DNA of 64,000 nucleotides, taken from the NCBI RefSeq assembly GCF_000819565.1, contig NZ_CP004393.1, forward strand, positions 406,001 to 470,000, given 5' to 3'. Positions 10,091-17,844 of the stretch are shown here, in pieces. Each line of letters begins with the position of its first letter. Within the stretch, counting starts at the first letter, position 1. The translations under genes were made by a program, and so were the position numbers. The stretch is from Celeribacter indicus (GTDB lineage Bacteria; Pseudomonadota; Alphaproteobacteria; Rhodobacterales; Rhodobacteraceae). Below the pieces are notes generated by a model. The model was given only the letters and a program-made list of their open reading frames with translations, made no database searches and was not told where the DNA came from.

Positions 10091-10777
10091 ATGGCCACTC
10101 TGAAAAAGATTCTTCTCGTCGACGACGACGACGACTTGCGCGACGCGCTGAGCGAGCAGCTCGTGATGACCGAGGATTTCGACGTGTTCGAAGCCGACAG
10201 CGGTGCGGCGGCGATGGAGAAATCGAAGGACGGGCATTACGACCTGATCATTCTCGACGTCGGACTGCCCGATACCGATGGCCGCGAGCTGTGCAAGCGG
10301 TTGCGCAAGTCGGGGGTCAAGTCGCCGATCCTCATGCTCACCGGCCACGATACTGATGCGGATACGATCCTCGGCCTCGATGCGGGGGCGAACGACTATG
10401 TGACGAAGCCGTTCAAGTTCCCGGTCCTGCTCGCCCGGATCCGCGCGCAGCTGCGCACGCATGAACAATCCGAGGCGGCCGTCTTCCAGCTCGGGCCCTA
10501 TACGTTCAAGCCGGCGCAGAAGATGCTCGTCACCGCGGATGACAAGAAGATCCGCCTGACGGAGAAGGAGACGAACATCCTGAAGTTCCTCTACCGCTCG
10601 ACCGAGGGGGTCGTGCCGCGGGACGTGCTGTTGCACGAGGTCTGGGGGTACAACGCGGGGGTGACCACGCACACGCTCGAAACCCATATCTACCGCCTGC
10701 GCCAGAAGATCGAGCCCGATCCCTCTAACGCGCGGCTCCTGGTGACGGAATCGGGCGGCTACCGGCTCGCCTCGTGA
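10091..10777 (+). CDS. cenR: OmpR-family response regulator, CenR-like
   Basis: The 228-residue regulator has a receiver domain (residues 5-120) with an acidic pocket at DDDDD (11-15), phosphoacceptor D56, Thr in LMLTG and Lys in VTKPFK. It is followed by a winged-helix DNA-binding domain ending HTLETHIYRLRQKIE. Sequence and length match CenR, an essential alphaproteobacterial regulator of envelope processes. No sensor kinase lies nearby, as is usual for cenR. AAGGAGG precedes the ATG. The 3' end runs directly into the first of two tandem candidate small-RNA units. The CenR call is by family resemblance only. Confidence 0.88.
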   Translation: MATLKKILLVDDDDDLRDALSEQLVMTEDFDVFEADSGAAAMEKSKDGHYDLIILDVGLPDTDGRELCKRLRKSGVKSPILMLTGHDTDADTILGLDAGANDYVTKPFKFPVLLARIRAQLRTHEQSEAAVFQLGPYTFKPAQKMLVTADDKKIRLTEKETNILKFLYRSTEGVVPRDVLLHEVWGYNAGVTTHTLETHIYRLRQKIEPDPSNARLLVTESGGYRLAS

Positions 10778-10908
10778 GATTTTTCCGACCTGCGGGAACC
10801 TGTCCGGCGCCCGCGGGTTGAGACGACAGAAGCCCTCGCGCATCGGGGTAGGATGCGCATGTCCCTCGTTCCCGACTTTGCCCGGCTCCCAGGAGCCGGG
10901 CTTTTTTT
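10774..10908 (+). ncRNA. Candidate small RNA, tandem unit 1
   Basis: This intergenic unit lies just after the cenR stop. It has a 7-bp hairpin GCGCATC (10838-10844) / GATGCGC (10852-10858) with loop GGGGTAG, an unpaired linker containing TCCCTCGTTCC, and a strong terminator hairpin with 10-bp arms at 10880-10901 followed by seven T. A second diverged copy follows at once. The retained pairing and linker in both copies argue for an RNA rather than a protein. It may be cut from the cenR 3' UTR or have its own promoter. I do not recognise it as a named family. Confidence 0.6.
10880..10908 (+). terminator. Terminator of unit 1 (and of cenR)
   Basis: Arms GCCCGGCTCC (10880-10889) and GGAGCCGGGC (10892-10901) are perfectly complementary and separated by CA, followed by TTTTTTT. 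It would terminate plus-strand transcripts from cenR and/or the small RNA. Confidence 0.85.
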
Positions 10909-10947
10909 CGCGCTTTTCCGCGCGCGGGCCCTGCCGTCGTGGCGGGA

Positions 10948-11076
10948 GTGAGATTCGGCGGAACCTTCCGGCCGCTCGCGGGTTGGAATGTCGAAGCCCC
11001 GGCGCATCGGGGGACGGATGCGCATTCCCTCGTTCCGATACTCACTTTGCCCGGCTCCCAGGAGCCGGGCATTTTT
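10948..11076 (+). ncRNA. Candidate small RNA, tandem unit 2
   Basis: This is the second copy of the unit. Matching blocks are GTGAGATT, GGAACCT, TCCGGC, CGCGGGTTG, AAGCCC, the hairpin GCGCATC (11002-11008) / GATGCGC (11017-11023), the linker TCCCTCGTTCC, ACTTTGCCC and an identical terminator hairpin (11049-11070) with five T. The 5' part and the loops have drifted while stems and linker are kept. It ends about 105 bases before the exonuclease III gene. Together with unit 1 it fills the only gene-free stretch over 300 bases that lacks a known RNA gene. Confidence 0.6.
11049..11076 (+). terminator. Terminator of unit 2
   Basis: The same 10-bp GCCCGGCTCC/GGAGCCGGGC stem as in unit 1, followed by A and five T (11072-11076). 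It isolates the xth gene from upstream transcription. Confidence 0.82.
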
Positions 11077-11183
11077 CTTGGAGATTCCATCGGCATTCTT
11101 CGCGGGGGAGCTTTGCCGGATTCCGGGTGGCATCGCGGCGCAAGGCCGATTAGGCTCTGCGCGCCACGAACCGAGGAGCCCAC

Positions 11184-11972
11184 ATGCCGTTCACTCTCGC
11201 CACCTGGAACATCAATTCCGTGCGTCTGCGCGAACCGATCGTGTGCAGGCTTCTCGAAGAGGAGGGGCCCGACATCCTGTGCCTCCAGGAATGCAAGTCG
11301 CCGGTGGAGAAGATCCCGGTGGAGCGTTTCCGGGCCCTGGGCTACACCCAGATGGTCGCGCGCGGGCAGAAGGGGTACAACGGCGTGGCGATCCTGTCGA
11401 AACTGCCGCTCAGGGAGGTGGGCGCCTATGACTATGCCGCGCTGGGCCATGCGCGGCATATCGCGGCCGAGCTCGAGAACGGGGTGGTGATCCACAATTT
11501 CTACGTGCCCGCAGGCGGCGACGTGCCGGATCGCGAGGTGAACGAGAAGTTCGGGCAGAAGCTCGACTACCTTACGGAGATGCGCGATGCCTTCCACGCG
11601 GTCGCGCCGGAGAGGTCGATCCTTGTCGGAGACCTGAACATCGCGCCGCGCGAGGACGACGTGTGGAACCACAAGCAGCTTCTGAAGATCGTGTCGCATA
11701 CGCCGGTCGAGGTCGAGCATCTGGGCGCGGCGCAGGACGCGGGCCGGTGGGTGGACATCACGCGGCAGGACATTCCCGAAGGGCAGCTCTATTCCTGGTG
11801 GTCCTATCGGGCGAAGGACTGGGACGCGGCCGACAAGGGCCGGCGGCTCGATCATGTCTGGGCGACGCCCGACATCTCGAACGCGGGGCACGGCTCGCGC
11901 ATCCTGCGGACCGCGCGCGGATGGGAGCAGCCGTCGGACCACGCCCCGGTCTTTGCGAGCTTCGATCTTTAA
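11184..11972 (+). CDS. xth: Exodeoxyribonuclease III
   Basis: The 262-residue enzyme belongs to the ExoIII/APE1 endonuclease-exonuclease-phosphatase fold. Visible motifs are TWNINSVRLR at the start, LCLQECK (metal-binding Glu), GYNGVAILSK, LVGDLNIAP and a C-terminal SDHAPVFASF with the catalytic His. It cleaves DNA at abasic sites and trims 3' ends in base-excision repair. GAGGAG precedes the ATG by a normal distance. It is transcribed alone or with the thioredoxin-TPR gene downstream, 76 bases away. Confidence 0.95.
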   Translation: MPFTLATWNINSVRLREPIVCRLLEEEGPDILCLQECKSPVEKIPVERFRALGYTQMVARGQKGYNGVAILSKLPLREVGAYDYAALGHARHIAAELENGVVIHNFYVPAGGDVPDREVNEKFGQKLDYLTEMRDAFHAVAPERSILVGDLNIAPREDDVWNHKQLLKIVSHTPVEVEHLGAAQDAGRWVDITRQDIPEGQLYSWWSYRAKDWDAADKGRRLDHVWATPDISNAGHGSRILRTARGWEQPSDHAPVFASFDL

Positions 11973-12048
11973 ATTCCGGCAGGGCGGGCGCATATATCGC
12001 GCAGGAACAGCTCTGGCAGCTACACAGTCAAACGGGGAGATCTGCGAG

Positions 12049-12954
12049 ATGGAACTCGGTCAACCGAACGGCGCTGCGGCGCATGGCGCTTATGTCAAGG
12101 ACGTGACGGAAGCCACTTTCATGGCGGATGTGATCGACGCCTCGCAGGAGGTTCCGGTCATCGTCGATTTCTGGGCACCCTGGTGCGGCCCCTGCCGCCA
12201 GCTCGGGCCCGCGCTCGAGGCCGAGGTCGAGGCGGCGGGTGGCAAGGTTCTGATGGCGAAGGTCAACGTGGACGAGAACCAGATGATCGCGGGCCAGATG
12301 CGGGTGCAGTCGATCCCGACCGTCTATGCCTTTTACAAGGGGCAGCCGGTGGACGGGTTCCAGGGCGCCCTGCCGCCCTCGCAGATCAAGGATTTCGTGA
12401 AGAAGCTCGTGGACCTCACGGGGGACGGCGGGCTTGCCGAGGCGGTGGCTGCGGCAGAGGAGATGCTCGAGGCCGGTGCCGTGGATGACGCGATGCAGAC
12501 CTTCGCCGCCATTCTCGAGGAGGATCCCGACCTTGCCGCGGCCTTCGCCGGGCTTGCGCGCGGCTATCTCGCGAAGGGGGAGATCGAGCAGGCGGAGGCG
12601 GTGCTGAACGGTGTTCCGGCGGCAGCCGCGACCGATGCGGCGATCGAGGGCGTGCGCGCACAGATCGCGCTGGCGCGGGAGGCGGAGAATGCCGGCCCGG
12701 TCGCGGAACTGATGGCGAAGGTGGAGGCCAATCCGGCCGACATGCAGGCACGTTTCGACCTTGCCGTGGCGCTCCATGCCAGCGGTCAGGTCCAGGAGGC
12801 GGTCGATGTCCTTCTCGCGGCGTTCCGGCAGGATCGCGACTGGAACGGCGGGGCGGTGAAGGAGCAGCTTTTCAAGATCTTCGACAGCCTCAAGCCGAAC
12901 GATCCGATCGTGCTGAACGGGCGGCGCAAATTGTCCTCCATGATATTTGCCTGA
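12049..12954 (+). CDS. Thioredoxin-TPR co-chaperone (YbbN/CnoX-like)
   Basis: The 301-residue protein has a thioredoxin fold with the active site WCGPC (C46, C49), SIPTVYAF and the cis-Pro in place. A C-terminal half of TPR-like helices follows (AIEGVRAQIALAREA, ARFDLAVALHASGQ). This is the architecture of YbbN/CnoX, which protects proteins from oxidative aggregation. Unlike E. coli CnoX, which has SXXC, this protein keeps both redox cysteines. GGGGAG at 12034-12039 supports the ATG at 12049 over a longer frame that overlaps xth. A TATATC -10-like box lies upstream at about 11992. Confidence 0.9.
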   Translation: MELGQPNGAAAHGAYVKDVTEATFMADVIDASQEVPVIVDFWAPWCGPCRQLGPALEAEVEAAGGKVLMAKVNVDENQMIAGQMRVQSIPTVYAFYKGQPVDGFQGALPPSQIKDFVKKLVDLTGDGGLAEAVAAAEEMLEAGAVDDAMQTFAAILEEDPDLAAAFAGLARGYLAKGEIEQAEAVLNGVPAAAATDAAIEGVRAQIALAREAENAGPVAELMAKVEANPADMQARFDLAVALHASGQVQEAVDVLLAAFRQDRDWNGGAVKEQLFKIFDSLKPNDPIVLNGRRKLSSMIFA

Positions 12955-12974
12955 CAGGGTCGGCGTTCTATCCT
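12947..12974 (+). promoter_or_regulatory. Putative promoter of the LON-domain gene
   Basis: TTGCCT (12947-12952), a 16-base spacer and TATCCT (12969-12974) resemble a housekeeping promoter. The expected start site falls at or next to the ATG at 12982, so the transcript may be leaderless. No ribosome-binding site is visible. Confidence 0.4.
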
Positions 12975-12981
12975 TAGGCCC

Positions 12982-13617
12982 ATGCTGAACGCGGCCGACC
13001 TTCCCGAGACGATTCCCGTCTTTCCGCTCCCCGGAGCGCTTCTGCTGCCCCGGTCGCGGCTTCCGCTGCACATCTTCGAGCCGCGGTATCTCCAGATGAT
13101 CGAGGACTGCCTGAAGAGCTCAACGCGTCTGATCGGTATGATCCAGCCGCGTGGCGGGGTCGCGGAGGGCAAGCTCAACGCGATCGGCTGCGCCGGGCGG
13201 CTGACGGGGTTTTCGGAGACCGAGGACGGGCGTTACATGATCACGCTCACCGGCATTTCCCGCTTCCGCACGCTGCGGGAGGCGACGGGATTCCTGCCCT
13301 ATCGCCGGTTCATCGTCGACTGGTCGGATTTCCGCGCGGATCTCGGCGCGAGCGAACACGATCCCGCGCTCGATCGGGAGGCGTTCATGGACCTGCTCAA
13401 ACGCTATTTCCGGCAGGAGGACCTGCGCACCGACTGGGACAACCTCGGACAGGCGGAGGACGAGCTGCTGATCAATTCGCTCTCCATGCTCTGCCCGTTC
13501 GAGCCGGAGGACAAACAGGCGCTCCTGGAGGCGCCGACCCTTTCCACGAGGCGCGAAACTCTGGTAACGCTGATGGAGTTCGCCCTGAGGGGCGGGTCCA
13601 GCGAGGAGATGATGTGA
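12982..13617 (+). CDS. LON peptidase substrate-binding domain protein
   Basis: The 211-residue protein matches the stand-alone Lon N-terminal (LON/PUA-like) domain: [32 protein letters not shown] and a helical C-terminus with [22 protein letters not shown]. Neither the ATPase nor the protease domain of Lon is present. The role is unknown; a substrate-recognition or adaptor function is usually supposed. Its stop codon overlaps the Trm112 start (TGATG), giving coupled translation. It is a steady neighbour of Trm112 and the UbiH-type gene in Rhodobacteraceae. Confidence 0.88.
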   Translation: MLNAADLPETIPVFPLPGALLLPRSRLPLHIFEPRYLQMIEDCLKSSTRLIGMIQPRGGVAEGKLNAIGCAGRLTGFSETEDGRYMITLTGISRFRTLREATGFLPYRRFIVDWSDFRADLGASEHDPALDREAFMDLLKRYFRQEDLRTDWDNLGQAEDELLINSLSMLCPFEPEDKQALLEAPTLSTRRETLVTLMEFALRGGSSEEMM

Positions 13618-13802
13618 TGGACACGCAGCCGCAATTCGACCGTCGCATGCTTGAGGCACTGGTCTGTCCGCAGACCCATGCCGTCCTTGTCTACGACGCG
13701 GAGGCACAGGAACTGATCTCGAAGACGGCCGGTCTCGCCTATCCGATCCGCAACGGCATTCCGATCATGCTGGTGAGCGAGGCGCGCACGCTCGAGGACT
13801 GA
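13617..13802 (+). CDS. Trm112 family protein
   Basis: This 61-residue protein has the Trm112/YcaR pattern: [34 protein letters not shown]. In eukaryotes and archaea Trm112 activates methyltransferases that act on tRNA, rRNA and release factors; bacterial members are thought to do similar jobs. Only one cysteine of the usual zinc pair is left (Cys in VCPQ), typical of bacterial members. The ATG at 13617 overlaps the upstream stop codon. It converges on the UbiH-type gene. Confidence 0.88.
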   Translation: MDTQPQFDRRMLEALVCPQTHAVLVYDAEAQELISKTAGLAYPIRNGIPIMLVSEARTLED

Positions 13803-13850
13803 TCCCGCGGAACGCAGACGTGCTGTGCCCCGCGGCGGGGAGGGTGCGGT

Positions 13851-15086
13851 TCAGAGCGGTATCCCGCGCAGGAGTTTCGGCAAGTCGCCGCTGACCCCCG
13901 CAGCTTCCCGGATCGCCGCGCGGCGCAGGCCGGCCACGGAATTCACGACACCCATGCCGATGTCGCGCGCGACACGCAGGAGCGGATTGTCGTTCGAGAA
14001 CAGTCTGTTGAAGCCATCGGTCATCAGCGCCATCGTCGAGATGTCGAAGCGACGCCACTGTTGGTAACGCGCCAGAACTTCCTCACGGCCGATGTCCTCG
14101 CCCCGCCGGCGTGCATCGACCAGCACCTCGGCGAGGGCGGCCACATCCTTCAGCCCGGCGTTCAGGCCCTGGCCTGCGATCGGGTGCATCCCGTGCGCCG
14201 CGTCGCCCACCAGTGCCACGCGCGGGGCGATGAAGGCATTGGCGAGCGTGATGTTGAGCGGATAGCTGAACCGTTGCCCGGCCAGGGAGATCTCGCCCAG
14301 GAAATCGCCGAAGCGCGGGCGCAGGACGGCGAGATAGTCTTCCTCGGACAGCGCCTCGATATCCGCTGCGAGTTTGTCCTTCTCCGTCCAGACGATCGAG
14401 CTCCGGTTGCCGGGAAGGGGCAGGATCGCGAGCGGGCCGGAGGGGAGGAAGAACTGGTGCGCACAGCCGTGATGCGGCTTTTCATGGGAAATCGCGCAGA
14501 CCAGGGCAGTCTGGCCGTAGCCCCAGCCGGTGCGCCCGATCCCGGCGCGCCGGGCGGTGCCGGAGGTGCGGCCGTCGCAGCCGGCAATCAGCCGCCCGCG
14601 CAGGGTCCGCCCGTCCGACAGCGTCAGCTCCGCGCCGCCCTCATCGACGGTCTGGCCGGCCACATAGCCCTCGACCTGGGTGATCTTCGGGTGGGCGTCG
14701 AGCGCGGCGAGGCAGGCCTGCCGCAGATAGCGGTCCTCGACCATGTAGCCCATGGGGCTCTCGTCGATTTCGCCGTCGCGGAATTCCAGGAGGAAGGGCG
14801 CGGGGCCCTCGTCCGGTCTGCCGTCCGTCACCTTCACGTCGAGGATCGGCTGGGCGTTCTGCGCGACGCCGTCCCAGATGCCGACCGCTTTCAGCAGGCG
14901 CTGCGACGACAGGGCGAGCGCATAGCCGCGCCCGTCGAACGTGTCGCTGGTGCGCGCGGCCTTCGGCAGGGTGTCCACGATGGTCACCGTCACACCCGCA
15001 TTGGCGCAGGCGAGGGCGAGGGCGGGGCCGTTGAGCCCGCCGCCGACGATCAGGATATCGCTTTCAGGGATTGCGTCTGTGGTCAT
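13851..15086 (-). CDS. UbiH/UbiF/COQ6 family FAD-dependent hydroxylase
   Basis: The 411-residue flavoprotein has the three class A monooxygenase fingerprints: ILIVGGGLNGPALA (FAD ADP-binding), the DG motif at AGCDGRTSGTARRAG, and ALVGDAAHGMHPIAGQGLN. It would hydroxylate the ring of a ubiquinone precursor at the inner membrane. Which ring carbon it modifies cannot be told from sequence, so no symbol is given. It is divergent from the amidase gene and convergent with Trm112. Confidence 0.9.
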   Translation of the reverse strand: MTTDAIPESDILIVGGGLNGPALALACANAGVTVTIVDTLPKAARTSDTFDGRGYALALSSQRLLKAVGIWDGVAQNAQPILDVKVTDGRPDEGPAPFLLEFRDGEIDESPMGYMVEDRYLRQACLAALDAHPKITQVEGYVAGQTVDEGGAELTLSDGRTLRGRLIAGCDGRTSGTARRAGIGRTGWGYGQTALVCAISHEKPHHGCAHQFFLPSGPLAILPLPGNRSSIVWTEKDKLAADIEALSEEDYLAVLRPRFGDFLGEISLAGQRFSYPLNITLANAFIAPRVALVGDAAHGMHPIAGQGLNAGLKDVAALAEVLVDARRRGEDIGREEVLARYQQWRRFDISTMALMTDGFNRLFSNDNPLLRVARDIGMGVVNSVAGLRRAAIREAAGVSGDLPKLLRGIPL

Positions 15087-15184
15087 GGCGGCCTCCTTCG
15101 GGGGGCAATATGACGTGCGGCGCGGGATTGTCCATGCGCCGCTGCGCCGCTAGCTTGGCCGCGAAGCACGAGAAAGGGCACACG

Positions 15185-16513
15185 ATGGGCGATTTCGAGA
15201 ACATGAGCATGTGCGAGCTCGGCCGGGCCATCGGTCGCGAGGAGATCGACCCGCGCGAGCTTGCCGCCGATTGCCTCGACCGCACGCGGGCGCATCCGCT
15301 GGCGGATCGCATCTACGCGCGTCTCATGGAGGACCGTGCCATGGCGGAGGCGGAGGCCGCCTTCGCGCGGCAGAGGGCCGGGATGCGGCGCGGGCTTCTC
15401 GACGGGGTGCCGGTGTCGTGGAAGGATCTCTTCGACACCGCGGGGGTGGCGACCGAGGCCGGCACGGCGCTTTTGAAAGATCGGGTGCCGGAGCGGGATT
15501 GCGAGGTGCTGCGGCGGGCTTCGTCGGCGGGTCTCGTGGCGCTCGGCAAGACCCATATGTCGGAACTGGCGTTCTCCGGTCTCGGCCTCAACCCCGTCAC
15601 CGCCACGCCGCCCTGCGTGAACGATGCCGAGGCGGTGTCGGGCGGCTCGTCCTCCGGCGCGGCGGCCTCCGTCGCCTTCGGGCTGGCGCCGGGCGCGATC
15701 GGGACGGATACCGGCGGCTCGGTCCGCATTCCGGCGGCGTGGAACGATCTCGTGGGGCTGAAGACGACCTCCGGCCGGCTGTCGCTCGAGGGCGTGGTGC
15801 CGCTCGCTGCCGCCTTCGACACGGTGGGTCCCATCGTGAAGACGGTGGAGGATGCCGCCGAGACGCTCGCCGTGCTCGACGGTTCGGCGGCGCCGGACCT
15901 GCGCGGCGCGACGCTCGAGGGCAGGCGGTTTCTGGTGCTCGAGAACGTGGTCTTCGACGACATCCGGGATGCGCCGCGGGATGCGTTCGACCATGCGGCG
16001 GAACGGTTCGAGGCGGCGGGGGCGGAGATCGTGCGGGCGGAGATCGGCGCGTTGACGGAGGCGATGGGCCTGTCCGGCATCCTTTTCACCGCAGAGGCCT
16101 ATGCAGAATGGCGCGACCTGATCGAAAGCCGTCCGGAGATGATGTATCCGCGCATCCTCGACCGGTTCCGGGCGGGCGGGGTCTTTGGCGGGGCCGATGT
16201 TCTCGCCGGGTGGAAGCTGCTCGAGCATCTGCGCGCGCGCTATCTCGAGGCGACGGCGGGCTATGACGCGGTGATCCTGCCGACCGCGCCGATCCTGCCG
16301 CCGCATGCGGAGCGGCTGTTGCAGGACGCCGACTATTACGTGACGGAGAACCTGCTCGCGCTGCGCAATACCCGTGTCGCGAACCTGATGGGGCTTCCGG
16401 CGCTGACCCTGCCGACGGGCGTGCCGTCCTGCGGCGTCCTGTTGCAGACGCCGCCGATGACCGAGGCGCGGCTCCTGCGGCTTGGTGCGGCGGCAGAGGC
16501 GGCGCTGGCCTAA
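15185..16513 (+). CDS. Amidase (amidase-signature family)
   Basis: The 442-residue protein shows the full amidase-signature triad: Lys80 in VSWKD, the cis-Ser in VSGGSSSGAA (residues 151-160) and the nucleophile Ser179 in GTDTGGSVRIPAA. Such enzymes hydrolyse amide bonds, and the group includes GatA, indole-acetamide hydrolases and allophanate hydrolase-like enzymes. It is not GatA: no gatB/gatC neighbours and the C-terminus differs. The ATG at 15185 follows GAAAGGG; an upstream in-frame start at 15071 overlaps the divergent gene. The substrate is unknown. Confidence 0.9.
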   Translation: MGDFENMSMCELGRAIGREEIDPRELAADCLDRTRAHPLADRIYARLMEDRAMAEAEAAFARQRAGMRRGLLDGVPVSWKDLFDTAGVATEAGTALLKDRVPERDCEVLRRASSAGLVALGKTHMSELAFSGLGLNPVTATPPCVNDAEAVSGGSSSGAAASVAFGLAPGAIGTDTGGSVRIPAAWNDLVGLKTTSGRLSLEGVVPLAAAFDTVGPIVKTVEDAAETLAVLDGSAAPDLRGATLEGRRFLVLENVVFDDIRDAPRDAFDHAAERFEAAGAEIVRAEIGALTEAMGLSGILFTAEAYAEWRDLIESRPEMMYPRILDRFRAGGVFGGADVLAGWKLLEHLRARYLEATAGYDAVILPTAPILPPHAERLLQDADYYVTENLLALRNTRVANLMGLPALTLPTGVPSCGVLLQTPPMTEARLLRLGAAAEAALA

Positions 16514-16559
16514 AAGCCACAGCCGGCGATTCGCCCCGCTGTCCACCCCTCTCTTTTGC

Positions 16560-16588
16560 TGGACCAGGCGGGAGCGGCCCGCTATCCT
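16560..16588 (+). promoter_or_regulatory. Putative promoter of the aminotransferase gene
   Basis: TGGACC (16560-16565), exactly 17 bases, then TATCCT (16583-16588). It lies about 60 bases before the start codon and 47 bases after the amidase stop codon. Confidence 0.4.
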
Positions 16589-16647
16589 GAGCGCAAACAC
16601 GCGGGCAAAAAGAAAAGATCCGTCAAACCGAGGCAGTAGCAGTATCC

Positions 16648-17835
16648 ATGACGTTCCCTGAGCGGTTTTCCAACCTGCCGGAATATGCGTTTCCGCGCTT
16701 GCGGAGCCTTCTCGACGCGCATGCGCCGGGGGGCGAGGTGGTGCACATGACCATCGGGGAACCGCGCCATGCGATGCCGGATTTCGTCGGAGAGGTGCTG
16801 GCGGAGAATATCGGGGGGTTCGGCAAGTATCCCAACAACTACGGCAGCGATGCGTTGCTCTCCTCGATTTCCGGCTGGCTGTCGCGCCGTTTCGGCATCG
16901 CGGTCGATCCGGAGACGGAGATCATGGCGGTGAACGGGACGCGCGAGGGGCTGATGAACGCCTGCCTCGCGCTGTGTCCCGAGACAAAGAACGGCCGCCA
17001 GCCGGTCGTGCTGACCCCGAACCCGTTCTACCAGGTCTATGCCGTGGCCGCCGTGACCGTGGGGGCGGAGCCCGTCTTCGTGCCGGCGACGCGGGAGACG
17101 GGCTTCCTGCCCGATTACGCGGGGCTCCCGGCTGAGATCCTCGACCGTGCGGCCATTGCCTATGTCTGTAGCCCGTCCAACCCGCAGGGGGCGGTGGCTT
17201 CGCGGGACTATCTGCGCGGGCTGATCGCGCTCGCCGAAAAGCACGACTTCAAGATCTTCGCGGATGAGTGCTATTCCGAGATCTATCGCGGTGAAAAACC
17301 CGCGGGGGCGCTCGAAGTGGCGCGGGAGATGGGGGCGGATCCGGAGCGGGTGGCGATCTTCCATTCGCTGTCGAAACGCTCCAACCTTCCGGGGCTGCGT
17401 TCCGGGTTCGTCGCGGCCGGGCCGGAGAACATGCTGCGCATCCGGCGGCTGCGCGCCTATGCGGGGGCGCCGCTGCCCGACCCGATCCAGGCGGTCTCCG
17501 CCCGTGTCTGGGCGGATGAGGCGCATGTCGAGGCGTCGCGGGCGCTCTATGTCGAGAAATTCGACCTCGCCGACGAGATCTTTGCCGGCATCGAGGGCGC
17601 CGGGGCGCCGGATGCGGGCTTCTTCCTGTGGCTGCCGGTCGGCGATGGCGAGCAGACCGCCCTGAAGCTCTGGACGGAGACGGGTGTCCGGGTGCTTCCG
17701 GGGGCCTATCTGTCGCGGGAGGTGAACGGGGAGAACCCCGGCAAGGACTATATCCGGGTCGCGCTGGTGGCCCCAAGAGAAGAGACACGGCGCGGGCTCG
17801 TCACGCTTCGCGACTGTTTGTACGGGAAAGGTTAA
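16648..17835 (+). CDS. Class I/II aminotransferase, DapC-like
   Basis: The 395-residue PLP enzyme has the fold-type I signatures: NGTREGLMNA, CSPSNPQG (Asn-Pro), FADECYSEIY (Asp contacting the PLP ring nitrogen), and the PLP lysine in SLSKRSNLPGLRSGF. The SLSKRSNLPG variant is typical of alphaproteobacterial succinyl-diaminopimelate aminotransferases in lysine and peptidoglycan precursor synthesis. dapB is in this window but 21 kb away, so context does not prove the role. The gene ends nine bases before ftsK and probably shares its transcript. Confidence 0.85.
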   Translation: MTFPERFSNLPEYAFPRLRSLLDAHAPGGEVVHMTIGEPRHAMPDFVGEVLAENIGGFGKYPNNYGSDALLSSISGWLSRRFGIAVDPETEIMAVNGTREGLMNACLALCPETKNGRQPVVLTPNPFYQVYAVAAVTVGAEPVFVPATRETGFLPDYAGLPAEILDRAAIAYVCSPSNPQGAVASRDYLRGLIALAEKHDFKIFADECYSEIYRGEKPAGALEVAREMGADPERVAIFHSLSKRSNLPGLRSGFVAAGPENMLRIRRLRAYAGAPLPDPIQAVSARVWADEAHVEASRALYVEKFDLADEIFAGIEGAGAPDAGFFLWLPVGDGEQTALKLWTETGVRVLPGAYLSREVNGENPGKDYIRVALVAPREETRRGLVTLRDCLYGKG

Positions 17836-17844
17836 GAGGCAGGT

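Noticed and set aside
10774..11076. Tandem units as members of the CcsR/Cuckoo RNA family
   Set aside because: The CCUCCUCCC loop motif that defines that family is absent and no DUF1127 gene is adjacent.
10759..11133. A 124-residue minus-strand frame over the tandem units, which itself looks internally repeated
   Set aside because: The repeat is explained by the duplicated RNA units; the two terminator stems and loss of similarity at protein level argue against coding.
13831..13844. GC-rich hairpin between the Trm112 and UbiH-type genes as a terminator
   Set aside because: Short stem and no T-run on either strand.
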